Shown here piece by piece: positions 1 to 4,560 of a stretch of DNA of 5,462 bases. The notes below the pieces were generated by a model that saw only the letters and a program-made list of their open reading frames with translations, was not told the origin of the DNA and did not search any database. Origin of the DNA: Gemmatimonadota bacterium (GTDB lineage Bacteria > Gemmatimonadota > Gemmatimonadetes > Gemmatimonadales > Gemmatimonadaceae); NCBI GenBank assembly GCA_003142495.1, contig PLMM01000404.1, positions 1 to 5,462 on the forward strand, given 5' to 3'. Made by a program: the position numbers and the translations under genes. Every line of letters begins with the position of its first letter. Position 1 is the stretch's first letter.

Positions 1-716
1 GTGGCGGCGAGATCCTCGGCGCTGTCGGACGCGGGATACTTGGGCTCGAGATTGACGACGAGTCCGATCTCGTTCTGTCCGTCGGCGCGATAGGCCTGGA
101 CGGCCGCGCCATGCGCGCGGAGAAGATTGTGCGTGACGACGGGCGCGTCGCGAAAGCTGCCGTGGCCGGGGGCGAGGACGTTCGAGACGTAGCCGCCGTC
201 CATCACCACCCACGGCTCGTTGAGCGTCACCCACTTCGGCACGCGATCATCGAACGCGCGAAAGACAACGCGCGCATACTCGGCGAACCAATCGGCGACG
301 TCGCGATTGAGCCAGCCGCCGCGCGCGTCGAGCGACTCGGGGAGATCCCAGTGGTAGAGCGTGACCATGGGCGCGATGTTCTTCTCGAGCAGCGCGTCTA
401 TCAGCTTATCGTAGAAGGCGAGGCCGGCGTCGTTGACGCGGCCCGTACCGTTTGGGAGAATTCGAGCCCACGCGATGCTGAAGCGATACGACGTGAGCCC
501 GAGCTTCGACATGAGCTCGACGTCGGCCGGGTAGCGGTGGTAATGATCGGTGGCGATGTCGCCCGTGTCGTTGTTGACGACGCGCCCCGGCGTGTGCGAG
601 AAGCGCTCCCAGATGCTCGGCCCCGCGCCGTCGGCGAGCGGGTAGCCTTCGATCTGATACGCCGACGTGGCGGCGCCCCAAAGAAATTGATCGGGAAAAC
701 GGTAGACGCGACTCAT
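1..716 (-). CDS. Beta-glucosidase, glycosyl hydrolase family 1 (partial, N-terminal 238 residues)
   Basis: Hydrolyses terminal beta-linked glucose (or related sugars) from oligosaccharides by the retaining GH1 mechanism, probably in the cytoplasm since no signal peptide is seen. Reading right to left from ATG at 714-716, the protein begins MSRVYRFPDQFLWGAATSAY, the classic GH1 N-terminus. Visible family landmarks are the sugar-binding Q21 in the SAYQIEG block, GPSIWERFSHTPG near residues 32-44, YRFSIAWARILP near 77-88, YHWDLP at 121-126 and TLNEPW at 164-169, where E167 is the acid/base catalyst. The nucleophile Glu lies in the C-terminal half, beyond base 1, so the gene is cut by the window and not necessarily truncated. 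The start fits the family, but upstream there is only a poor ribosome binding site (GAG directly against the ATG). It diverges from the sugar ABC ATPase gene, which suggests shared carbohydrate use. Exact substrate cannot be read from this part. Confidence 0.95.
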   Translation of the reverse strand, partial: MSRVYRFPDQFLWGAATSAYQIEGYPLADGAGPSIWERFSHTPGRVVNNDTGDIATDHYHRYPADVELMSKLGLTSYRFSIAWARILPNGTGRVNDAGLAFYDKLIDALLEKNIAPMVTLYHWDLPESLDARGGWLNRDVADWFAEYARVVFRAFDDRVPKWVTLNEPWVVMDGGYVSNVLAPGHGSFRDAPVVTHNLLRAHGAAVQAYRADGQNEIGLVVNLEPKYPASDSAEDLAA

Positions 717-722
717 CTCGAT

Positions 723-728
723 AGGCGG
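723..728 (+). promoter_or_regulatory. Ribosome binding site of the ABC ATPase gene
   Basis: AGGCGG, one mismatch from AGGAGG, lies 5 bases before ATG 734. It decides against the in-frame GTG at 728, which would overlap it. Confidence 0.6.
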
Positions 729-733
729 TGTGT

Positions 734-1888
734 ATGGCGAGCGTAACGCTGAAAGGCGTGAAGAAAATATATCAGCAAGGCGGGAAAGACGTCACCGCCG
801 TCCATGGTGTGGACCTCGAGGTGAAGGACGGCGAGCTGGTGGTGCTCGTTGGCCCGTCAGGCTGCGGCAAGAGCACGACGCTGCGGATGGTCGCCGGGCT
901 CGAGTCGATCAGCGCGGGCGAGCTGTTCATCGATGATCGCAGGGTGAACGATGTGCCGGCGAACGACCGCGATGTGGCGATGGTCTTCCAGAGCTACGCG
1001 CTGTACCCGCACATGACCGCGTACGACAACATGGCGTTCGCGCTCAAGCTGCGCGGAATGTCGAAGGCGGACATCGACACGCGGGTGAAGGAGGCGGCGG
1101 GGATCTTGGGGATTGGCGATCTGCTGGCGCGGCGGCCGAAGGACATGAGCGGCGGGCAGCGGCAGCGTGTCGCGGTGGGAAGAGCGATCGTGCGGCATCC
1201 GCGCGTGTTCTTGTTTGACGAGCCGCTCTCGAATCTCGATGCGAAGCTCAGGGTGCAGACGCGACGCGAGATCGCACGACTGCATCAGCAGCTGAGCGCG
1301 ACGATGCTGTACGTCACGCACGATCAGGTAGAGGCGATGACGTTGGGCGATCGCATCGTGGTGCTCGAGGGTGGGCACGTGAAGCAGATCGACACGCCGA
1401 TGAATCTGTACGAGCGGCCGAGGAATACGTTCGTGGCGGCGTTTATTGGGAGTCCGTCGATGAATTTGCTCGCGGGATCGTTGGCGGCGACTGCCGTGCG
1501 CGACGCGAGTGGCGCGAAGGGATTGAGCGGCGTCGAGTTTCGCGCGGCGGATGGCGCGTTCACGATGGCGCTCGGCGCGCAGTGGGGATCGCGGCTGGCC
1601 TCGCGCGTGGGGCGCGCGGTGATTCTGGGGATTCGGCCGGAGGACATTCTCATCCTTCCCGAGAGCAGCACGTCCGAGCGAGTGGGGACAGTGCGCGTGC
1701 GGCTCGATGTGGTGGAGCCGCTGGGGAGCGAGGCATTTCTCTCGGCGCGTGTGGGCGCGAAGGAGATTACGGCGCGCGTGCCGCCGAGGGGGCTACCGGC
1801 GGCGGGGAGTGAGGTGGAGCTGGTGTTCAATGCGGAGCGGCTGCACTTCTTTGATGCGGAGAGTGGGGAGACGTTGTGGGTGGAGTGA
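734..1888 (+). CDS. ugpC: Sugar ABC transporter ATP-binding protein, MalK/UgpC/MsmX type
   Basis: Cytoplasmic ATPase that powers a CUT1-type importer for oligosaccharides or glycerol-3-phosphate-like solutes. Numbering from ATG 734 (384 residues): Walker A GPSGCGKST at 40-48, Q-loop Q86 in VFQSYALYPHMT, signature MSGGQRQRVA at 138-147, Walker B VFLFDEP at 158-164 (D162, E163), D-loop SNLD at 166-169 and switch histidine H196. The MalK hallmark IGSPSMNLL at 238-246 then leads into the C-terminal TOBE region with GIRPED at 299-304. Length fits the family (about 360-390). A GTG two codons upstream is in frame, but AGGCGG at 723-728 sits 5 bases before the ATG, so ATG 734 is preferred. No permease or binding protein lies next to it, so it may serve permeases elsewhere, as MsmX does. 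The symbol is the usual subfamily name; the true substrate is unknown. The adjacent GH1 gene favours a sugar. Confidence 0.95.
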   Translation: MASVTLKGVKKIYQQGGKDVTAVHGVDLEVKDGELVVLVGPSGCGKSTTLRMVAGLESISAGELFIDDRRVNDVPANDRDVAMVFQSYALYPHMTAYDNMAFALKLRGMSKADIDTRVKEAAGILGIGDLLARRPKDMSGGQRQRVAVGRAIVRHPRVFLFDEPLSNLDAKLRVQTRREIARLHQQLSATMLYVTHDQVEAMTLGDRIVVLEGGHVKQIDTPMNLYERPRNTFVAAFIGSPSMNLLAGSLAATAVRDASGAKGLSGVEFRAADGAFTMALGAQWGSRLASRVGRAVILGIRPEDILILPESSTSERVGTVRVRLDVVEPLGSEAFLSARVGAKEITARVPPRGLPAAGSEVELVFNAERLHFFDAESGETLWVE

Positions 1889-2078
1889 GTACATCGGAAT
1901 AATGTTGCAATGAGTGATGTGATCGGCGCGCCAGATGAAACTCGAGATCCGCTTCCTCAATCTCCTCCGTGCGGCGAACCGTCGATTCCAAAACCGTCGC
2001 CATCTATCTGATTAAGCCTAAAGAGACTGAGTCTTTGCGACTTCATGGAAGGTTCAACGAGTTGGTAACTCTTGTTAC
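1889..2078. other. Gene-free junction between the ABC ATPase gene and the AT-richer island
   Basis: No convincing gene. Only tiny reading frames are present: one from ATG 1910 of 33 codons and one from ATG 1935 of 26 codons, neither with family resemblance. Base composition shifts within it from the GC-rich flank to the AT-richer island at about 1960-2000. Two small inverted repeats are visible: GTAAC/GTTAC with a TCTT loop at 2065-2078, directly after the stop of the leftward membrane gene, and the 11-base palindrome AGACTGAGTCT at 2024-2034. On the minus strand the latter is followed by CTTTA. Either could contribute to ending the convergent transcripts, but neither is a textbook terminator. 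Confidence 0.5.
2024..2034 (-). terminator. Weak candidate terminator for the leftward cassette
   Basis: Palindrome AGACTGAGTCT, read on the minus strand as AGACTCAGTCT followed by CTTTA, about 45 bases past the stop of the leftward membrane gene. The stem is short, with almost no loop, and the T-run is poor. It is listed mainly because two convergent genes meet here and no better candidate is seen. Confidence 0.2.
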
Positions 2079-2489
2079 TTACCGTAGAGTTATCGCCAAG
2101 AGATACGACCAGCAAACCATGCAAACAATAATGGTCCCGGTAAACACATATACTGGCCATGCTTGATGGTAGCCGTGAGCGGCATCGATATATAATGAGG
2201 CAAATGACATCCCCAGTACTGGTAGCAATATGATACTAACAATCCAGATCGACCGCCCCGGGCGTGTCGCCAGATTAGACCCCGTTCGTTGCGTCTCTAT
2301 GGTCGTAGATCCCGAACGGGATAACCGAACGCAATAGACACTAACTAGCAAGGCTAACATTGCCACGGTTCGAATTACGACATTGTTCTCTTCCAAAAGA
2401 AGAGCTCCTCCGGCGAACAAAAGCAAAAGGATTGCCAAAGCAAACGCACCGTTTCTTCTTTTGTTTGGTTCTTGCAGGGGTTCACTCAC
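2079..2489 (-). CDS. Four-helix membrane protein of unknown family, cassette copy A
   Basis: I do not recognise the family. The 136-residue protein is mostly four hydrophobic segments at about 15-33, 37-54, 81-100 and 111-131. A basic loop between helices 2 and 3 (RLSRS at 55-59, RTG, TRPGR at 75-79) and an N-terminal NKRR predict both ends in the cytoplasm. A GYHQAWPVY block precedes helix 4. The start is taken as GTG at 2487-2489: AGGAGG (complement of 2497-2502) is 7 bases upstream, and this GTG overlaps the TGA of the small gene as GTGA, so the two are probably translationally coupled. A GTG two codons earlier is only 1 base from the Shine-Dalgarno and less likely. It aligns without gaps to the 2799-3206 protein at about 50% identity by eye. 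Base composition is AT-richer than the flanking genes, suggesting acquisition by transfer. Confidence 0.8.
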   Translation of the reverse strand: MSEPLQEPNKRRNGAFALAILLLLFAGGALLLEENNVVIRTVAMLALLVSVYCVRLSRSGSTTIETQRTGSNLATRPGRSIWIVSIILLPVLGMSFASLYIDAAHGYHQAWPVYVFTGTIIVCMVCWSYLLAITLR

Positions 2490-2710
2490 TGGCACACCTC
2501 CTGTGCGTTGCGCGTCAAGTCAACTGCTTGTCCAGCAAGATTCCCGATAGTGTCCGCCCATTTTGCAACTCCAGGACTTTTGCTGGCAGCCGCTTGTGCA
2601 GCAGTTGCCGCGAGCTGCCCCCAGCTGAAATCTTTGAGAGCATTCATATTTCCACCGGCGAAAGACTTCAAGGACGCAGACCCTCGCTTGGGGCTGATGT
2701 TAATCGGCAA
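2486..2710 (-). CDS. Small Ala/Gly-rich protein of unknown function, cassette copy A
   Basis: No family recognised. From a TTG start at 2708-2710 it is 74 residues. The N-terminal 20 are polar and basic and end in KSFAGG. Next comes MNALKDFSWGQLAATAAQ, an Ala-rich segment, then GVAKWADTIGNLAGQA near 46-61 and a C-terminal Cys-Gln before the stop. There is no full-length membrane helix or standard signal peptide. The start is uncertain: the frame is open further upstream (about 28 codons, back to a TAA) but holds no ATG or GTG, and an internal ATG at 2645-2647, preceded by GGTGGA, would give 53 residues. That the frame is real is supported by the truncated paralogue at 3203-3304, which keeps the C-terminal block (17 of 28 residues identical from GLAPW onward), and by the same stop/start overlap with a membrane gene in both copies. 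Confidence 0.65.
   Translation of the reverse strand: MPINISPKRGSASLKSFAGGNMNALKDFSWGQLAATAAQAAASKSPGVAKWADTIGNLAGQAVDLTRNAQEVCQ
2497..2502 (-). promoter_or_regulatory. Ribosome binding site of membrane gene copy A, inside the small gene
   Basis: Perfect AGGAGG on the minus strand, 7 bases before GTG 2489. It lies within the last codons of the small gene, so the membrane protein can be translated by ribosomes finishing the small gene. The equivalent site in copy B (3214-3219) is AGGACG with identical spacing. Confidence 0.65.
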
Positions 2711-2798
2711 AAGTTCTACTTCGATGTTTGTTACCGCATGGGTGTTGTGACGGTTTCGTAGATGTAGTCGACGCGCGCAGAGCCTTATTGTTTAGAGG
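2711..2798 (-). other. Spacer between the two cassettes
   Basis: 88 bases between the stop of copy B's membrane gene and the TTG of copy A's small gene. It contains a short GC-rich patch (GCGCGCGTCGAC on the minus strand) inside otherwise AT-richer DNA. No clear promoter or terminator is seen. The small gene's reading frame stays open through most of it without an ATG or GTG codon, so the true N-terminus of that protein may lie here. Confidence 0.4.
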
Positions 2799-3206
2799 TC
2801 ATACCAACAGCGACACGAGATAGCCCCAAACGAGCGCGCAAGCCATTGCCACACTAGCAAACAAATACACGGGCCATCCTTCATGATAGCCCTGAACGGC
2901 GGATCTATATAGAAATACAGACGACATTCCTAGCACTAGTAGCAACGTGATACTAGCAATCCAAAGTGCTTGACTCGGGCGTGTCCCAAGATTTTGCCCT
3001 GTTTGTCGATTCGCGATAGTCGCGGAATCTGAACGGGATAACCGAACGCAATAAACGCTAAATATTAAGAGCATCATGGATAGCGTTCGAAGTGGGGTAT
3101 TATTCCACCCCACTATGAAAGCCGGCACTGCCAATAAAAGCAAAAGGATTGCCAGCGCAAATAGATAACGCTGTTTCTTGTTTGGTGAGTTCATAGAAAT
3201 ATTCAT
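2799..3206 (-). CDS. Four-helix membrane protein of unknown family, cassette copy B
   Basis: Paralogue of the 2079-2489 protein, family not recognised. It has 135 residues from ATG at 3204-3206. This ATG overlaps the TGA of the broken small gene as ATGA and has AGGACG 7 bases upstream, exactly matching the arrangement in copy A; an ATG two codons earlier (3210-3212) is the alternative. Four hydrophobic segments lie at about 15-33, 38-54, 81-100 and 111-134. Blocks shared with copy A are PNK near 8-10, FALAILLLL at 16-24, SVYCVRLSRS at 50-59, LGTRP/LATRP at 73-77, VLGMS at 91-95 and GYH..WPVY at 106-114. It is intact although its coupled partner has lost its beginning, so it may be expressed only weakly or from another promoter. 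AT-richer than the chromosome flanks. Confidence 0.8.
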   Translation of the reverse strand: MNISMNSPNKKQRYLFALAILLLLLAVPAFIVGWNNTPLRTLSMMLLIFSVYCVRLSRSDSATIANRQTGQNLGTRPSQALWIASITLLLVLGMSSVFLYRSAVQGYHEGWPVYLFASVAMACALVWGYLVSLLV

Positions 3207-3304
3207 TGACATGCGTCCTGTGAGCTGTGTGCTAAGTCAGATGCTTGACCAGCCAGATTTCCGATACTGATCGCCCAAGGTGCGAGTCCAAGAAAGAAGT
3301 GGCT
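3203..3304 (-). pseudogene. Truncated paralogue of the small cassette protein, copy B
   Basis: On the minus strand this frame reads GLAPWAISIGNLAGQA followed by a Gln-Asp-Ala-Cys-Gln end and TGA at 3203-3205. Aligned to copy A, 17 of the last 28 residues agree, including IGNLAGQA and the terminal Cys-Gln. Similarity fades upstream of about 3290, and a broken IS3-type fragment begins at about 3314, so the N-terminal half is missing. There is no start codon with a ribosome binding site in the remaining piece. The surviving stop overlaps the start of the copy B membrane gene just as in copy A. This is inferred to be a decayed gene and has not been checked for expression. Confidence 0.7.
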
Positions 3305-3313
3305 CCGGAATTC

Positions 3314-3510
3314 TGAACAGGTCGGCTAGCTGGACAGGTGGGCTGCACGGACGATCTTTCGTCCATCGATTCAGGAGCTCAGTCCATGTCCCGTCGTCCC
3401 CGTCGTAACCACTCGCCCGCGTTCAAGCAAAGGTCGCTCTGGCGGCCGTGAAAGGCGAGGCCACGCTCGCCGAGCTGGCCCAGCGCTTCGATGTGCATCC
3501 GCGCCGGATG
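3314..3510 (+). mobile_element. Left-end remnant of an IS3-family insertion sequence
   Basis: A TGAACAG at 3314-3320, followed by a GGACAG at 3332-3337, resembles the left terminus of IS3-group elements, although this is by eye and the exact end is uncertain. Next comes an orfA start at 3386 with a good ribosome binding site (AGGAG at 3373-3377). The element stops after roughly 120 bases of orfA. No orfB, DDE domain or right end is present, so it cannot move. It abuts the truncated small cassette gene and marks the boundary between the AT-richer island and the GC-rich chromosome. Confidence 0.65.
3386..3507 (+). pseudogene. IS3-family orfA transposase fragment, frameshifted and truncated
   Basis: OrfA of IS3 elements is a helix-turn-helix DNA-binding subunit. 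The frame begins MSRRPRRNHSPAFK, then shifts. One base appears to be missing before base 3428: restoring it gives AKVALAAVKGEATLAELAQR, followed by FDVHPRR, which is the usual orfA N-terminus (similar elements continue FDVHPNQI). As it stands the first frame ends at TGA 3449-3451. Resemblance is lost from about 3502, where unrelated sequence begins. This is not the programmed orfA/orfB frameshift, which occurs near the end of orfA. Confidence 0.75.
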
Positions 3511-3529
3511 CCACTTCTGCCGTGCGAAT

Positions 3530-3535
3530 TACAAT
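3530..3535 (+). promoter_or_regulatory. Possible -10 element upstream of the COG4280-type gene
   Basis: TACAAT, one mismatch from TATAAT, lies 65 bases before ATG 3601 in the short space between the IS remnant and the gene. No convincing -35 is found 16-18 bases upstream, so this is weak. The remaining sequence between 3510 and 3600 shows no gene I can support. Confidence 0.2.
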
Positions 3536-3600
3536 CTCCCCGTAGCGCGCCGCCCGTGACTCCTTAACTTCCGGGCTCACACCTTCGGGGAACGCTTCAG

Positions 3601-4350
3601 ATGTCCTGGCTGCACGCGAGCACTGCCTTCGTCGCCGCCTTCCTCGCCTCGCTCGTCGAGTGCGTCGAGGCGCTCACAATCGTGCTCGCCGTCGGTGCCA
3701 CCCGCGGCTGGCGCCCCGCCCTCCTGGGCGCCGCCGCCAGCGCGATCTTCCTCATCATCCTCGTCGCGATCTTCGGCCCCGCGCTTGGCCGCGTCCCGAT
3801 CACGACGCTCCAACTGATCGTGGGGATTCTGCTCCTTCTCTTCGGCATCCGCTGGCTGCGCAAGGCGATCCTGCGCGCCGCGAGAGTGATCGCCACACAC
3901 GACGAGGCGAAGATCTACGCGGAGGAGACGGCGCTCATGCGCTCGGCCGGCGGCGCATCGACGCGCGCGCACTTCGACACGATCGCCTTTCTCGCGTGCT
4001 TCAAGGCCGTTACGCTCGAGGGGCTCGAGGTGTCGTTCACCGTGATCGCGATCGGCGCGGGCGGATCGCTGCTGGTGGCGAGCCTCGGCGCCGCGCTCGC
4101 CGCGGTGCTGGTGATCATGCTCGGATTCATTCTGCACCACCCGCTGTCGCGTGTACCCGAGAACACGCTCAAGTTCACGGTCGGCATCATGCTCACCGCG
4201 TTCGGGATCTTCTGGATTGGCGAGGGGCTCGCTCTTCCCTGGCCGGGGGAGGATCTCGCGCTGCTCGCGATGATCGCGCTGCTCCTGCTCTTCTCTGCGC
4301 TGGCCGTGCGCATCGCGCGCGGCCGCGCGCGCACGACGGCTCCCTCGTGA
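3601..4350 (+). CDS. COG4280-type multi-helix membrane protein, putative transporter
   Basis: A 249-residue integral membrane protein with about seven helices (near 9-32, 39-60, 67-83, 126-152, 157-178, 188-208 and 216-237). It matches what I recall of the uncharacterised COG4280 family. Two internal repeats are evident: residues 14-91 carry VECVEALT (E20, E23) and later GRVPITTLQLIVGI; residues 130-210 carry LEGLEVSF (E140, E143) and SRVPENTLKFTVGI. One E-x-x-E per half, in the first helix of each repeat, recalls the acidic motifs of GDT1/TMEM165 and FTR1 cation transporters, so metal or proton-coupled transport is a reasonable inference but unproven. The central polar loop (85-125) has HDE at 100-102. 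Start ATG 3601 has only a weak GGGGA-like site upstream. Its stop overlaps the next gene. Confidence 0.8.
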   Translation: MSWLHASTAFVAAFLASLVECVEALTIVLAVGATRGWRPALLGAAASAIFLIILVAIFGPALGRVPITTLQLIVGILLLLFGIRWLRKAILRAARVIATHDEAKIYAEETALMRSAGGASTRAHFDTIAFLACFKAVTLEGLEVSFTVIAIGAGGSLLVASLGAALAAVLVIMLGFILHHPLSRVPENTLKFTVGIMLTAFGIFWIGEGLALPWPGEDLALLAMIALLLLFSALAVRIARGRARTTAPS

Positions 4351-4556
4351 ACGCGCTTCGCATTGCGCTTGCCGAGCTGTGGGGGCTCTTCGTTGAGGAC
4401 GCGACGCTCACGATCGGCACGCTCATCTGCGTCGCGCTGGCGGCGTTCGTCATCCCACGCGTCGGCATCGAAGCGCAGTGGCACGGGCCGCTGTTCTTCC
4501 TCGCGATTGTAGTGATGCTGCTCGAGAACGTCTACCGCGGCGCTCGACGACCGTAG
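4347..4556 (+). CDS. Small two-helix membrane protein coupled to the COG4280-type gene
   Basis: A 69-residue protein starting at GTG 4347-4349, which overlaps the preceding TGA as GTGA. No Shine-Dalgarno is seen, so translation probably depends on coupling to the upstream gene. It begins MNALRIALAELWGLFVEDAT; helices are at about 21-39 and 47-60, ending in a basic NVYRGARRP tail that predicts a cytoplasmic C-terminus. Hydrophobicity pattern, GC-rich codon use and the overlap argue that it is real and not a shadow frame. Role unknown; an accessory subunit or stabiliser of the larger membrane protein is the simplest inference. It ends 4 bases before the stop of the convergent methyltransferase gene. 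Confidence 0.75.
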   Translation: MNALRIALAELWGLFVEDATLTIGTLICVALAAFVIPRVGIEAQWHGPLFFLAIVVMLLENVYRGARRP

Positions 4557-4560
4557 CTGG

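Larger units (their letters stand above)
2079..3304 (-). repeat. Tandem diverged duplication of a two-gene cassette
   Basis: Copy A (2079-2710) and copy B (2799-3304, truncated) share gene order, a 4-base stop/start overlap, Shine-Dalgarno spacing and protein sequence along their length. The membrane proteins are about 50% identical without gaps, so the duplication is old, or two related cassettes were recruited separately. Two stretches remain identical at DNA level: 2314-2336 with 3031-3053 (23 bases) and 2419-2437 with 3136-3154 (19 bases). Confidence 0.8.

Noticed and set aside
600..611. TGGGAGCGCTTC on the minus strand, resembling the left part of the CebR operator found near cellulose/cellobiose genes.
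   Set aside because: It lies inside the codons for the conserved IWERF block of GH1 enzymes, and the right half of the palindrome is poor, so coding constraint explains it.
111..746. Long plus-strand open frame across the glucosidase gene.
   Set aside because: It is antisense to an unmistakable GH1 coding sequence; high-GC codon bias keeps opposite frames open.
1910..2016. Short plus-strand frames from ATG 1910 (33 codons) and ATG 1935 (26 codons) after the ABC ATPase gene.
   Set aside because: No clear ribosome binding site, no family resemblance, and they span the composition change at the island border.
2281..2320. Inverted repeat CCCGTTCG / CGAACGGG (2281-2288 and 2313-2320).
   Set aside because: It falls inside the membrane gene of copy A and is not preserved in copy B, so it is probably chance.
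2360..2761. Plus-strand open frame of 133 codons across the island.
   Set aside because: It is opposite the cassette genes, which are supported by paralogue conservation; this frame is not preserved in the second copy.
2079..3304. CRISPR array, tRNA, attachment site or riboswitch in the AT-richer island.
   Set aside because: No regularly spaced repeats, cloverleaf-forming sequence, or direct repeats at the island edges were seen by eye.
3371..3600. Minus-strand frame reading PEVKESRAARYGEIVIRTAEV near 3510-3580, which looks somewhat protein-like.
   Set aside because: No recognisable family; it continues across the IS remnant and overlaps the COG4280-type gene start, so it could be at most a gene fragment. 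Written down in case a search finds a match.
3660..4556. Long plus-strand frame of 298 codons overlapping the COG4280-type gene.
   Set aside because: Its first part is an Arg/His-rich shadow of the membrane gene; only the last 69 codons (from GTG 4347) are a plausible gene.
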